Shown: positions 8,994-18,170, numbered from the stretch's first letter. The stretch is DNA of 64,000 bases from Microbacterium algeriense (GCF_008868005.1 NZ_WAAO01000002.1:1-64000), one strand, 5' to 3'. Notes: generated from the sequence alone by a model not told the origin. A program made the numbers and translations.

Positions 8994-9755
8994 ATGGATC
9001 TGCAGCTGCTCGGCACCACGGCCCTGATCACGGGCGCCGGAAGCGGCATCGGCCGTGCCACGGCGGTCGCGCTCGCCGCAGAGGGGGTGAGAGTGGCGCT
9101 GCTCGACCGCGATCCCGACGCGCTCGAGAGCACCGCGGATCTGCTCCGGGGGGAGGGGAGCGCGCTTCCGGTCGTGGTCGTGGCGGACGTCACCGCCGAG
9201 GACCAGGTGCAGGTCGCCGTCGCCGCCGCTGTCGCGGAACTGGGGCGACTCGATGCGGTCGTCTGCTGTGCCGGGGTCTCCGGGCCCGTCGGCTCCTCGA
9301 TCGAGAAGATCGACCTGGCCGCGTGGAACGCCGTGTTCGCGGTGAACGTGACCGGGCCCTTCCTCGTGCTCCGACACGCGCTTCCCGCCCTGCGTGCTGC
9401 AGCTTCAGCGTCGGTCGTGCTGCTCGCGAGCGACTCCGCCTCGGTCGCCTCGCCCGGCATGGTGCCCTACTGCGCGTCGAAGGCCGCTCTCGTCCAGTTC
9501 GGACGCGCGTTGTCGGTCGACCTCGCCGGCACCGGCATCCGGGTGAACGCCGTGGCCCCCTCGATCGTCGACACCCCGATGAGCCGAGGCGACCTGGGAG
9601 CGCAGGCCTTCGTCGATCCCGGGTTCCCCGTGCAGACGGCGGCAGAGGTCGCCGCCCACGTCGCGTACCTGGTCTCGCCGCGTGCGAAGGCCGTCAACGG
9701 GACGACCCTCCTCAGCGACTTCGGGTATGCCGCCCGTTCCGGATTCCCGGCCTGA
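8994..9755 (+). CDS. Short-chain dehydrogenase/reductase (SDR)
   Basis: 253 aa classical SDR. TGAGSGIG nucleotide-binding motif near residues 13-20, CAGVSG in place of the usual NNAG, and the catalytic YCASK (Y-x-x-x-K) after a serine-rich strand. The acidic residue at the end of beta-2 (LLDRD) favours NAD(H) over NADP(H). The next SDR starts 62 bp downstream, so they are probably co-transcribed. The start region has only a weak SD (GAAGGACGAG). It is divergent from the APC permease operon, with about 245 bp of shared upstream DNA. Substrate unknown. Confidence 0.87.
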   Translation: MDLQLLGTTALITGAGSGIGRATAVALAAEGVRVALLDRDPDALESTADLLRGEGSALPVVVVADVTAEDQVQVAVAAAVAELGRLDAVVCCAGVSGPVGSSIEKIDLAAWNAVFAVNVTGPFLVLRHALPALRAAASASVVLLASDSASVASPGMVPYCASKAALVQFGRALSVDLAGTGIRVNAVAPSIVDTPMSRGDLGAQAFVDPGFPVQTAAEVAAHVAYLVSPRAKAVNGTTLLSDFGYAARSGFPA

Positions 9756-9817
9756 CGCGACCGCGGCAGGCCGACAACCACCGCGCGAGTTCGCGCCAGA
9801 GCAGTGCAGGAGAAGAC

Positions 9818-10633
9818 ATGGGACTGGTCGTCGGATCGAGCGTCTCCGGACGCGTCGTCGTCATCACGGGAGGCGGCACCGGCATCGGCGCGTCGATCGC
9901 CGAGCGGTACGCCGCCGAGGGCGCGCACGTCGTCGTGGTCGGTCGCCGACCCGAGCCGCTGCACGAGGTCGAGCGGGCCGTCGGCGCGATGCCCATCATC
10001 GCGGACGCGGCGGACACGGAATCCGCCAAGGCGGCGGTCGCGGAGGTGCTCGCCCGGTTCGGACGCATCGACGTGCTGGTCGCCAACGCGGGCGGTCACG
10101 GGTTCTCACCGGTGGCCGAGACCGACGACGCGAGCTGGGAGGCGGCGATCCGCGCGAACCTCACCACCGCGTTCACGATGGCGCGGGAGGCGCTTCCCGC
10201 ATTGATCGAGGCGAAGGGCCAGATCGTGATCGTCTCGTCGCTCGCCGGGCTGTTCGCCGGGCCGTCGGTGGCGGGGTACACGGTGGGCAAGCACGCGCTG
10301 ATCGGCCTGACCCGCACGCTCGCGCGGGACTACGGCCGGCACGGGGTGCGGGTGAACGCGATCTGCCCCGGGTGGGTGCAGACGCCGATGGCGGACGAGG
10401 AGATGGACGAGTTCGCCGCGCACGCCGGGCTCGCATCACGGGAGGAGGGCTACGCCACGGTGACGGCGGATGTGCCGCTGCGCCGACCGGCGCGCCCGTC
10501 CGAGATCGCGTCCGTGGTGCGGTTCCTCGGGTCGGGGGAGTCGTCGTACATCACCGGCGCGGTGATCGTGGCGGACGGCGGGTCGCACGTGGTCGACGTT
10601 CCGACGATCGCGTTCGACCACGCAGGGATGTAG
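9818..10633 (+). CDS. Short-chain dehydrogenase/reductase (SDR)
   Basis: 271 aa from ATG 9818, preceded by GCAGGAGAAG. Classical SDR: TGGGTGIG near the N-terminus, the ANAGG variant of NNAG, the catalytic serine in IVSSLAG and YTVGK as the Y-x-x-x-K pair. The C-terminal part (RRPARPSEIASVVRFLGS, then YITGAVIVADGG) is standard for the family. It is the second of two tandem SDR genes and ends 12 bp from the stop of the convergent tetR gene. Probably an NAD(P)-dependent alcohol/ketone oxidoreductase of the local catabolic set. Confidence 0.87.
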   Translation: MGLVVGSSVSGRVVVITGGGTGIGASIAERYAAEGAHVVVVGRRPEPLHEVERAVGAMPIIADAADTESAKAAVAEVLARFGRIDVLVANAGGHGFSPVAETDDASWEAAIRANLTTAFTMAREALPALIEAKGQIVIVSSLAGLFAGPSVAGYTVGKHALIGLTRTLARDYGRHGVRVNAICPGWVQTPMADEEMDEFAAHAGLASREEGYATVTADVPLRRPARPSEIASVVRFLGSGESSYITGAVIVADGGSHVVDVPTIAFDHAGM

Positions 10634-10645
10634 CCGGAGGGCGCG

Positions 10646-11203
10646 TCAGGAGGCCTTGTCGGCCGCGGAGCGGTAGCGGAGTCCGTCCACCAGCAGCCCG
10701 ACCAGGATCTGGCTCTGCTCCTCCGATCCCGCGGAATGGCAGAGGTTCGCCGCGGCGTACAGGAGCTGCGTCGCGTCGACGTCGGGACGGATCGTCCCCG
10801 CCTCAGCGGCGGCGTCGAGGAGACGTTCGAGGGCTCCGCCGAGCTCGGCGGTGAAATAGGACGGCAGGGCCTCGAAAGCCGGGTCGCCGGAGTGCAGCGC
10901 GGCGGCGAGGCCGCGCTTCGTGGCGATGAACTGCGTGAAGCGCTGCAGCCACTGGGCGAGCGCTTCATCCGGAGCGTGCGCCGCGGCGAGTTCGTCCGCC
11001 GCCGCTGCGGTGGCGTCGACGGCGTGCCGGAACACGGCGACCACGAGATCCGAACGCTGCGGGAACCGCCGATACAGGGTGCCCACGCCGACACCTGCGC
11101 GCTCGGCGATCAGCCGCGCGGGCGCATCGACCCCCTCTGTCGCGAAGATCTCGCGCGCGGCGTCGGTGAGAGCGTCGGCATTGCGGCGGGCGTCGGCGCG
11201 CAT
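10646..11203 (-). CDS. TetR family regulator, divergent from aldo/keto reductase
   Basis: 185 aa from ATG 11203; an open frame extends upstream through the promoter but the HTH domain begins here. HTH: LIAERAGVGVGTLYRRFPQRSDLV (about residues 27-50). Classic divergent arrangement with the aldo/keto reductase at 11322. The 118-bp gap contains a perfect 7-3-7 palindrome of the GGAAC/GTTCC type typical of TetR operators, 23 bp upstream of this start, so autorepression and control of the reductase are likely. The ligand may be an aldehyde or electrophile that the reductase removes (inference). Confidence 0.88.
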   Translation of the reverse strand: MRADARRNADALTDAAREIFATEGVDAPARLIAERAGVGVGTLYRRFPQRSDLVVAVFRHAVDATAAAADELAAAHAPDEALAQWLQRFTQFIATKRGLAAALHSGDPAFEALPSYFTAELGGALERLLDAAAEAGTIRPDVDATQLLYAAANLCHSAGSEEQSQILVGLLVDGLRYRSAADKAS

Positions 11204-11225
11204 GGTTCCTCCCGGGGTTGCGTAA

Positions 11226-11263
11226 ACGGAACAACGTTCCGTATGCTTCCGGAAAGGCGTTCC
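11226..11263. promoter_or_regulatory. TetR-type operator region (tetR / aldo-keto reductase)
   Basis: ACGGAAC-AAC-GTTCCGT at 11226-11242 is a perfect inverted repeat of 7-bp arms and 3-bp spacer. A weaker second copy GGAA-aggcg-TTCC lies at 11251-11263. Both are in the short divergent promoter region between tetR (start 11203) and the aldo/keto reductase (start 11322). Confidence 0.75.
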
Positions 11264-11321
11264 ACTTCGGTCAAGGATAAGGCACCGGACAGCAGGGCGC
11301 CATCGACGGAAGGAACACGAC

Positions 11322-12356
11322 ATGCAGTACCGCACTCTCGGCCGGACCGGCATCCAGGTCAGCCCCTTCGCTCTCGGCGCCATGATGCTCGGGACCGACG
11401 GCAGCATCGGCAACGGCGACGAACGGGATTCGATCCGCATCGTGCACCGCGCCATCGACGCAGGCATCAACATCATCGACACGGCCGACCGCTACTCGCA
11501 GGGCGGCTCCGAGGAGCTCATCGGCAAGGCGCTCGCCGGGCGCCGCGACGACGTCGTCCTCGCCACGAAGTTCAACGGGCCGATGGGCGATGACCCCAAC
11601 AGCCGCGGCAACTCGCGCCGGTGGATCATGCGCGCCGTCGAGGGCTCGCTCCGTCGGCTGGGAACCGACTACATCGACCTGTACCAGGCGCACCGTCCGG
11701 ACGACACCGTCGACCTCGAGGAGACGCTCTCCGCGCTGACCGATCTGGTCCGCAGCGGCAAGGTGCGGGCGATCGGCAGCTCCGACTTCCCCGCATCGAT
11801 GCAGGTCGAGGCGCAGTGGACCTCGGAGCGTCGGGGCCTCGAGCGCTTCCGCACGGAGCAGCCGACCTACTCGATCCTGAACCGGGGCATCGAGCGGGAG
11901 GTCCTGCCCGTCGCACAGCGCTACGGCATGGGCGCTCTCGTCTGGAGTCCTCTCGCCGGCGGCATGCTGACCGGGCGGTTCCGGAGGGGACAGCAGACCG
12001 ACCTCGCCCGCGCGACCATGTTCCGGCACAACCAGGACGAGCGGAGGATCGACGCGGTGGAGCAGGTCGTCGCGCTCTCCGAGGAGACCGGCATCCGGAT
12101 GACCCACCTCGCGATGGCGTTCGCGATCGCGCATCCCGGCGTCACGAGCGCGCTGATCGGCCCGCGATCGATGGAGCAGCTGGACGACCTGCTCGCGGGA
12201 GTGGACGTCGCGCTCACGGATGAGGTGCTCGACCGCATCGACGCGATCGTCCCGCCCGGCACCGACGTCGGGCGCCTCGACCAGCAGTACAACCCGCCCG
12301 CCGTGCTCGAGTCCGCCCTGCGACGGCGACCCGTGGCGCAGCGCTCCGCCGCCTAG
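11322..12356 (+). CDS. Aldo/keto reductase
   Basis: 344 aa with SD GAAGGAAC before ATG 11322. Full catalytic tetrad is visible: Asp and Tyr in IIDTADRYSQGG, Lys in LATKFNG and His in DLYQAHRPD. The C-terminal NADPH-binding part has VWSPLAGGMLTG and ALIGPRS. It reduces aldehydes or ketones with NADPH in the cytoplasm. Divergent from a TetR gene with a shared palindromic operator, so it is probably an inducible detoxification or catabolic reductase. Similar to the YdbC/YghZ-type subfamily; substrate unknown. Confidence 0.9.
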   Translation: MQYRTLGRTGIQVSPFALGAMMLGTDGSIGNGDERDSIRIVHRAIDAGINIIDTADRYSQGGSEELIGKALAGRRDDVVLATKFNGPMGDDPNSRGNSRRWIMRAVEGSLRRLGTDYIDLYQAHRPDDTVDLEETLSALTDLVRSGKVRAIGSSDFPASMQVEAQWTSERRGLERFRTEQPTYSILNRGIEREVLPVAQRYGMGALVWSPLAGGMLTGRFRRGQQTDLARATMFRHNQDERRIDAVEQVVALSEETGIRMTHLAMAFAIAHPGVTSALIGPRSMEQLDDLLAGVDVALTDEVLDRIDAIVPPGTDVGRLDQQYNPPAVLESALRRRPVAQRSAA

Positions 12357-12384
12357 CCGGCGCGGCGGGCGCGGCTGCGGCCGA

Positions 12385-13035
12385 TCAGCCGATCCGGAGC
12401 TCGAAGCCCTCGTCGCGGGCGGCGATCGACACGTGCGTGAGGTCGTCGACGTGCGCGGTCGGGGCGTGGGCGGCCGCGTGCGGGCCGACCCCGATCACGC
12501 GCATGCCCGCGGCGTGGGCGGCCTGGATCCCGGCGCCGGAGTCTTCGAACACGACGCAGTCGGCCGGGTCGATGCCGAGGGTGCGCGCGGCCAGGAGGAA
12601 ACCCTCCGGGTCCGGCTTCGAGGCGGACACGTTCTCGGCTGTCACGGCGAGGGCGGGCACGGTCAGTCCGGCCTGCCGCATCCGCGCGGTCATGAGGGCG
12701 ACGTTGGCCGAGGTCACCACGGCGTGGGGGAACGGCTCCAGGGCGTCGAGCAGACCGTCGGCGCCCGGGATCATGATGACGCCGTCCACGTCGGACGCCT
12801 CGTTCGCGAGCATGACCTCGTTCTCGCGGAGGTTGATCGCGTGATCGCGCTCGGGCAGCATGATCGCCATGCTCTGGTGGCCCTGACGCCCGTGCACGAC
12901 GCTCAGCACCGTCTCGGGGGCGATCCCGTGCGGCTCCGCCCAGGCCAGCCACAGCCGCTCCACCACAGCTGTCGAGTCGACGAGGGTGCCGTCCATGTCG
13001 AGGAGGGCGGCGCGGGCGTGGATGGTCTGGGTCAT
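12385..13035 (-). CDS. HAD-superfamily phosphatase (sugar-phosphatase / beta-phosphoglucomutase-like)
   Basis: 216 aa. Motif I LLDMDGTLVDS supplies the nucleophile Asp and acid/base Asp, motif II is VVTSAN, motif III the Lys in SASKPDPEGF and motif IV VFEDSGAG. A helical cap follows motif I, as in small sugar-phosphate phosphatases (glycerol-3-phosphatase, YfbT). It hydrolyses a phosphate monoester. Same strand as and 61 bp downstream of the LivF gene, so it could be the last gene of the Liv operon or an independent housekeeping gene. Confidence 0.85.
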   Translation of the reverse strand: MTQTIHARAALLDMDGTLVDSTAVVERLWLAWAEPHGIAPETVLSVVHGRQGHQSMAIMLPERDHAINLRENEVMLANEASDVDGVIMIPGADGLLDALEPFPHAVVTSANVALMTARMRQAGLTVPALAVTAENVSASKPDPEGFLLAARTLGIDPADCVVFEDSGAGIQAAHAAGMRVIGVGPHAAAHAPTAHVDDLTHVSIAARDEGFELRIG

Positions 13036-13096
13036 CGTCTCAGGCTAATCCCCACGTCCCGTTCATCGCCGCCGGTCGCTCGCCCCTGACACGTGC

Positions 13097-13789
13097 TCAG
13101 CCGCCGAGGTACGCGCGGTGGAGGAGGGCGGGGTCGGCCTGCAGGGCCTCGGCCGTGCCCTGGAACGACACGCGACCCCCGGCGACCACCACCGCTTCCT
13201 CGGCCAGCCCGAGAGCGAGCTGGGTGAACTGCTCGACGAGCAGCACACCCACCCCGGACTCGGCGATCGACTGCACGATCGGCATCAGCCGCATGAACAC
13301 CACGGGTGCCAGCCCCAGCGACATCTCGTCGATGAGCAGGATCCGCGGCTTCGCGGCGAAGGCCCGCGCCAGCACCACCATCTGCTGCTCGCCCCCGGAG
13401 AGGAGGGCCGTCGGCGCGTCGATGCGCTTCTCCAGCTCCGGGAACTGCGCCAGCACCGCGTCCTGCTCCGCAGAGGTGCGCGCCGTGAGGGAGATGTTCT
13501 CGCGCACGGTGAGCGAGGGGAACACTGCCCGCCCCTGCTCGATGTGAACGATCCCGCGACGGGCCCTGGCGACGCGGGACAGCCTGTCGATCGGCTCCCC
13601 GTCGAGCGTGATGGTTCCGGCCGAGTGCGGTGTCACACCCGACACCGATTCGATCAGGCTGGTCTTGCCTGCGCCGTTCGGGCCGACCAGGGCCAGCACC
13701 TCTCCGCCGGCGACGCGCAGGGAGACGTCGGAGATCACCGGACCGGCGCCGCGGCTCACGGTCACGGCGTCGAGGACGAGTTCGCTCAT
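13097..13789 (-). CDS. ABC transporter ATPase, LivF type
   Basis: 230 aa. Walker A GPNGAGKTS near residue 35, signature LLSGGEQQM, Walker B RILLIDE and LGLAP D-loop region, all as in LivF of branched-chain amino acid importers. ATG 13789 overlaps the stop of the fused LivM-LivG gene (ATGA), so translation is coupled. It energises import with the LivG half of the fusion and the two permease parts. Substrates of this class include amino acids, amides, urea and aromatic compounds; the upstream MoaF-like gene hints at an amine-derived substrate. Confidence 0.9.
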   Translation of the reverse strand: MSELVLDAVTVSRGAGPVISDVSLRVAGGEVLALVGPNGAGKTSLIESVSGVTPHSAGTITLDGEPIDRLSRVARARRGIVHIEQGRAVFPSLTVRENISLTARTSAEQDAVLAQFPELEKRIDAPTALLSGGEQQMVVLARAFAAKPRILLIDEMSLGLAPVVFMRLMPIVQSIAESGVGVLLVEQFTQLALGLAEEAVVVAGGRVSFQGTAEALQADPALLHRAYLGG

Positions 13790-15558
13790 GTCAGCAGCTC
13801 CGTCTCTCCCATGTACGCCTTGACGACGTCGGGGTTCGCGAGGACCTCGGCCTGGGGCCCGGTGGCTAGCACTCGACCGAAGTCGAGCACGGTCAGGGTC
13901 GGGCACACCGAGCGGACGAGGTCCAGGTCGTGTTCGATGATGATGAGGGCGACGCCGTAGCGCGTCGGCAGCTCGCGCAGCCGGGCGGCGAGGGCGAGGT
14001 GCTCCTCGTGAGAGAGCCCGGCAGCGGGTTCGTCGAGGATCAGCAGGCGAGGGCGGGCCGCGACGTTCGCGGCCACCTCGACCAGTCGGCGCGTCCCCAC
14101 ATCGACGCTCGACAGCCGCGATCGGGCGGGCGGGCAGCCGAAGAACGCCAGCACCTCATCGATGTCCGCGGTGGCGAGACGACGCCGGGCGACGAAGCGC
14201 ACATACGCCCCGACGGTGAGGGATGGAGGGACGCGATCCTGTTGGAACGTGCGACGCAGGCCGAGCCGGGCGCGCCGTGTCGGGGAGAGGCCGGCGAGGT
14301 CGCGGTCGCCCAGCAGCACCCGGCCGCCGTGCTTGGGAAGGAATCCGCTGATCGCATCCACGAAGGTCGACTTGCCTGCGCCGTTCGGGCCGATGAGCCC
14401 CATGATCGAAGCGGCCGGCACCGTGAACGACACGTCGTCCAGCGCCTTGAGGGCCCCGAACTGCACCGTGAGCCCCTCGACGGTCAGCACGGGAGCGCCG
14501 TCGAGGGCGGCCTCGTCCACGGTCGCCGTGGTCGTGGTGGTGATCGCTGCGGCATCCGTCCCTGCGTCGGGTGGCAGTGCGGAGAGCTCGGCGTTCGCCG
14601 TCCGCCGGTCGGCGCGCCGGTAGAGCAGATTGCGGATGCCCTGGCCGAGGTTGGTGCCGCTGGTGAGGGCCTGCACCCCGAGCACGCCGAAGACGACGAA
14701 ACCCCAGTCCTGCGGCACGCCCCAGCGCTTCAGGAGCTCCGGCACGAGCACCCAGAGCAGGCCGCCGAAGATCGACATGTCGATGAGGTGGGCGCCAGAC
14801 ATGATCGCCAGCACGTACAGGGCGAGCGACTGCAGCGGCGTGAAGCTCGACGCGAACGGCAGCTGCACCTGTCCTGCGAGGAGCCCCCCGGAGATGCCTC
14901 CGAGCGCGGCGGACACGGCGAACGCGGTCAGCTTCGCCGACTGCACGCTCTGGCCCGCGGCGGCGGTTCCCCGTTCGGAGAACGCCACGGCCTTCCAGCT
15001 CGAGCCCCAGCGGCCGCGCTGCAGGAAGAACACCCCGAGCGCGCAGACCGCGAGCACGATGATCGAGAGGAAGAAGAACTGGCGGTCGTTGGAGAACATC
15101 GCAGGCCGCTCGATGGCGGTGCCGTCGGCGGACCCGGGGAACTGGATCTGCACGAGCGTCACGTCGGCCGCGGCAGCGAACCCGAGGGTGACGACCGCGA
15201 GGTTCACGCCGCGCAGGCGCAGCGCGGGGAGCCCGACGAGGATGCCGACGAGTCCGGCGGCGATGCCGCCCAGGAGCAGCCACACGAGGAACCCGCCGGG
15301 CGCCTGCATCACGTTGAGCAGCGAGACGATCCACGCGCCGACGGCGGCGAAGGTGAGCTGGCACAGGGCGATCATCCCCGCTGAACCGGTGACGATGCCG
15401 AGGCCGAGGATCGCGATCGCCGCGGTGACGGCGCTGATGGCCAGGAACACGAAGTATCCCGGCAGCGCCGAGCTGAGGATGGCGCCGACACCGATCCCCG
15501 CGAGGGCGACGGCGAACGGCCAGGTGGCCCGGAACCAGGGGCGGTCAGCGAGCGGCAT
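13786..15558 (-). CDS. Fused ABC permease-ATPase (LivM-LivG)
   Basis: 590 aa. Residues 1-about 320 are a LivM-type permease of around ten hydrophobic spans. A low-complexity linker (TTTTTATVDEAA) leads to a LivG-type ATPase at about 350-590. The ATPase has a Walker A GPNGAGKST and a Walker B RLLILDEPAAGL, but the signature loop reads SSVDVGTRRLVEVA where LivG normally has LSYGQQRRLEIA, so the canonical LSGGQ-type Ser/Gly/Gln are degenerate. LivM-LivG fusions are known in actinobacteria. It overlaps LivH upstream by 14 bp and LivF downstream by 4 bp. Located in the cytoplasmic membrane. Confidence 0.9.
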   Translation of the reverse strand: MPLADRPWFRATWPFAVALAGIGVGAILSSALPGYFVFLAISAVTAAIAILGLGIVTGSAGMIALCQLTFAAVGAWIVSLLNVMQAPGGFLVWLLLGGIAAGLVGILVGLPALRLRGVNLAVVTLGFAAAADVTLVQIQFPGSADGTAIERPAMFSNDRQFFFLSIIVLAVCALGVFFLQRGRWGSSWKAVAFSERGTAAAGQSVQSAKLTAFAVSAALGGISGGLLAGQVQLPFASSFTPLQSLALYVLAIMSGAHLIDMSIFGGLLWVLVPELLKRWGVPQDWGFVVFGVLGVQALTSGTNLGQGIRNLLYRRADRRTANAELSALPPDAGTDAAAITTTTTATVDEAALDGAPVLTVEGLTVQFGALKALDDVSFTVPAASIMGLIGPNGAGKSTFVDAISGFLPKHGGRVLLGDRDLAGLSPTRRARLGLRRTFQQDRVPPSLTVGAYVRFVARRRLATADIDEVLAFFGCPPARSRLSSVDVGTRRLVEVAANVAARPRLLILDEPAAGLSHEEHLALAARLRELPTRYGVALIIIEHDLDLVRSVCPTLTVLDFGRVLATGPQAEVLANPDVVKAYMGETELLT

Positions 15559-16405
15559 CCCACACCTCCTTGCGTTGCGTCCACAGCAGCAGGACGACGA
15601 TGAACAGGAACGGGAGGAAGTTGCGCACCAGCGCCACCTCGTCGATCTGAGCGACGAGGCCGCCGAGCACTCCCAGGACGATGCCGCCGACCACGGCCAG
15701 GTCCAGGCGGCGGAACCCGCCCAGGAGCGCGGCCGCGGCCGCCGGCACGATCAGCATCGACAGGCTCGTGGCGTCGTTGGACTGCGAGGGCGCGACGATC
15801 ATGATCGCGATCGCGCTGATCACGCCGGTGACGAACCACACCGCGATGGAGAGAGGGCGGGACCGGATGCCGAGCAGTTCGGCGGTCGTTGGCCGCTCCG
15901 AGAGGGCGCGCAGCTGCGTGCCGACCCTCGTGCGGCGCAGGACGATCCGCACGAGGATGGCGGTGACGATCGCCATCGCCACGGTCGCGACGGTTACCTG
16001 GCTGACGACGACGCCGCCCAGGGAGAAGGCGGGCCCGGCGATGATCGGCGCGAACGGCTGCGGCTTGTTTCCGAACAGGATGAACGACATCGAGATCAGC
16101 AGCAGCAGCGGTCCGACGGTCATGGCCGAGCGGGTGGTGGTGGAGGCTTCGGAGAGCCACGTCGCGGCGATGAACCCGATCGCCGCGGCCAGGAGCCCCG
16201 CGATCAGGACGCCGAGAACGGAGCCGAGCCAGATCGGGAGTCCGATCTCGCGGACGAACCAGACCGCGGTGAACGCGCCGAACATGCCGGTCGCGGCTTG
16301 GGCGAAGTTCACGACCCGCACCAGGCGGGACATCAGGGTGAGGCACACGCCGAGAACGGCGTAGAGGCCGCCGGCGGCGAGTCCGGCGATGGCGCCTTGC
16401 AGCAT
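15545..16405 (-). CDS. ABC transporter permease, LivH type
   Basis: 286 aa from ATG 16405, which follows AAAGGACG; 11 extra codons upstream are possible but have no SD. Eight or so hydrophobic spans, starting LQGAIAGLAAGGLYAVLGVC as in LivH. It forms the membrane channel with the LivM half of the next gene. Separated from livK by about 120 bp that carry a repeat-derived hairpin, an arrangement that usually lets the binding protein be made in excess over the membrane parts. Confidence 0.88.
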   Translation of the reverse strand: MLQGAIAGLAAGGLYAVLGVCLTLMSRLVRVVNFAQAATGMFGAFTAVWFVREIGLPIWLGSVLGVLIAGLLAAAIGFIAATWLSEASTTTRSAMTVGPLLLLISMSFILFGNKPQPFAPIIAGPAFSLGGVVVSQVTVATVAMAIVTAILVRIVLRRTRVGTQLRALSERPTTAELLGIRSRPLSIAVWFVTGVISAIAIMIVAPSQSNDATSLSMLIVPAAAAALLGGFRRLDLAVVGGIVLGVLGGLVAQIDEVALVRNFLPFLFIVVLLLWTQRKEVWDAAR

Positions 16406-16424
16406 GAGGCGTCCTTTCTGGTGA

Positions 16425-16523
16425 GGGCCCTTCGACAAGCTCAGGGACCCAAGGGGCGACGGGGCGGGGGCTTCGACAGGCTCAGGGACGCACCGGAGTG
16501 GGTCGCTGAGCCTGTCGAAGCGC
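16425..16523. repeat. Three copies of the GAGCCTGTCGAAG intergenic repeat forming a hairpin
   Basis: GGGCCCTTCGACAAGCTCAG (from 16425) and GCTTCGACAGGCTCAGGGAC (from 16470) run one way; GGGTCGCTGAGCCTGTCGAA (from 16500) runs the other. The last two form a long stem with a loop of about 12 nt between livK and livH. The same unit is tandemly repeated at 18171-18310. This is the short dispersed repeat widespread in Microbacteriaceae (general knowledge). It may act as a transcript-stability or partial-termination element. Confidence 0.8.
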
Positions 16524-16526
16524 GGG

Positions 16527-17693
16527 TCACTCGCCGATGCGCAGCCAGTCGTCGGCGACCTGCTCCCAGGCGTGCGTGCCGGACTTCAGGATGATCGGCC
16601 AGCCCGCGGTGTTCTGCGTGCCGAAGGCGTACGGCGTGCCCACCATCGGGTTCTCGATCGGGTCCATGTCCTTCAGCGCCGCGGAGACGCTCTCCCTGGT
16701 GATGTCTCCGTCGATGCTCTTGAGAACCTCGATGAAGTAGGTCGCCGCGAGGTAGCCGCCCTGGCTGAACGAGGTGAGCGCGATGTCGTTCTTCTCCATC
16801 AGCTCGCGCCAGTCGGCGTTGATCTCGCTGTCGTCCGTGAACGGGTAGAACTCGGCGGGCACGTAGATGCCGGCGCCCGCGTCGTCGATCGCCTGCGCGA
16901 AGTTCTCGCTGTAGACGCTGGTGAGGTACAGCCAGGTGACGTCGTCCCAGCCCTGCGCGTTCGCGGCCTTGACCTGTCCGATCGCATCGGGCTCGACCGG
17001 GTTGATCGCCAGCGCCTTGCAGCCCTGGTCGCGTGCCTTGACGATGTAGGGCGTGTAGTCGGAGGCCCCGTACGGGACGGTGTCGTCGACGTACTTCGGC
17101 TCCTTGCCGGTGATCTCGGTCCACTTGTCGATCGCCGCCTGATAGGTCGGGCGCGTGGAGCCGGCGATCTCGAGCAGGATGCAGATGTCGTCGAGGCCGA
17201 GCACCTCGGACCCGTACTGCAGCGTGAGGGTCATGTCGTTGAAAGGACCGACGTTGGCGGGGGAGATGTTGTCGCTGTCGAAGCAGCCCGTGTCGACGCC
17301 GATGCCGGGCATGGAGAGGATGCCCTCCTGCTCGTAGTACTTCGCGTTGATCTCGCACTCGATCAGGCTCGCGGAGCCGACCAGCGCGACCGCACCGTCG
17401 CTGCCGACGAGTTCGCGGGCGGAAGCGGTGGCCGTGGCGGGGTCGCCCTTGTCGTCGAGCATCTTGTAGTCGATGGTCCGGCCGTCGAGACCGCCCTCCT
17501 CGTTGAAGGCGTCGAAGACGGCGGCGGCGGCCTGGGACGCCTCGGGGAACGTCGCCGGGCCGCTGATGGTGTTGACCGAGCCGACCACGATCGGGGATCC
17601 TTCACCCCCGGCTCCGTCTCCGCCGGCACAGCCGGCGAGGGTGAGGGCTGCCACGGCGATGAGGGCCGCGGTGCCGGATACTCGCTTGTTCAT
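16527..17693 (-). CDS. ABC transporter substrate-binding lipoprotein, LivK type
   Basis: 388 aa. Signal peptide with lipobox LTLAGC (Cys about 21), then a Gly-rich linker and a periplasmic-binding-protein type I fold starting PIVVGSVNTISGPATFPEA, as in Leu/Ile/Val-binding proteins. Anchored on the outer face of the membrane, it hands the ligand to the LivH/LivMG/LivF transporter encoded downstream. The binding-pocket residues cannot be read by eye, so the ligand is open. Placed between an SnoaL-like gene (upstream) and livH. Confidence 0.9.
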   Translation of the reverse strand: MNKRVSGTAALIAVAALTLAGCAGGDGAGGEGSPIVVGSVNTISGPATFPEASQAAAAVFDAFNEEGGLDGRTIDYKMLDDKGDPATATASARELVGSDGAVALVGSASLIECEINAKYYEQEGILSMPGIGVDTGCFDSDNISPANVGPFNDMTLTLQYGSEVLGLDDICILLEIAGSTRPTYQAAIDKWTEITGKEPKYVDDTVPYGASDYTPYIVKARDQGCKALAINPVEPDAIGQVKAANAQGWDDVTWLYLTSVYSENFAQAIDDAGAGIYVPAEFYPFTDDSEINADWRELMEKNDIALTSFSQGGYLAATYFIEVLKSIDGDITRESVSAALKDMDPIENPMVGTPYAFGTQNTAGWPIILKSGTHAWEQVADDWLRIGE

Positions 17694-17726
17694 GTGATTC
17701 CTGCCTCTCGTGTTCGGGTCGTGCTG

Positions 17727-18149
17727 TCAGCTCGAAGGCTGGGTCGCGGAGCCTGTCGACGGGTCGCGCAGTGCGCGATTGACGAGCTCGGTGTCGGTGA
17801 ACTGCTCGAAGGCGACGATCTCTCCGTCGGCCACGCGCCAGACGTGGGCGACGCGGGCGGCGAAGAAGCGTCCTGTGCCCTTGTAGGTGCCGGAATAGGT
17901 GCCGATGCCGACCACCACGTCGCCGCCGTCGACGACCTCGTCGATCGCGACGGTGTAGTCGTCCCACTCCTCCTGGATGCGGCCGAAGACGTTCTCGGCG
18001 ACGGCTGCGGGGCCGATGTAGGTGCCGGCGTAGGGGAAGCCGGCGGCCTCCGTCCACTGGATGTCGGCGGCGAAGGGCGCCAGCATGCCGTCGAGGTCGC
18101 CGCGGTCGTTGGCGGCGTAGTGCTCGCGGATCAGGTCTGCGTTGCTCAT
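17727..18149 (-). CDS. SnoaL/NTF2-like small protein with repeat-derived C-terminus
   Basis: 140 aa. The NTF2-like alpha+beta cone is suggested by the start ([21 protein letters not shown]), a middle [18 protein letters not shown] and [18 protein letters not shown]. Family members are isomerases, cyclases or ligand-binding proteins of unknown role. The last dozen residues ([13 protein letters not shown]) are encoded by a diverged copy of the GAGCCTGTCGA repeat at 17741-17764, which has entered the gene and supplied a new stop. In the same operon as the second MoaF-like gene and livK. Confidence 0.8.
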   Translation of the reverse strand: MSNADLIREHYAANDRGDLDGMLAPFAADIQWTEAAGFPYAGTYIGPAAVAENVFGRIQEEWDDYTVAIDEVVDGGDVVVGIGTYSGTYKGTGRFFAARVAHVWRVADGEIVAFEQFTDTELVNRALRDPSTGSATQPSS

Positions 18150-18170
18150 GTGCTTGCTCTCTCTCGTTCT

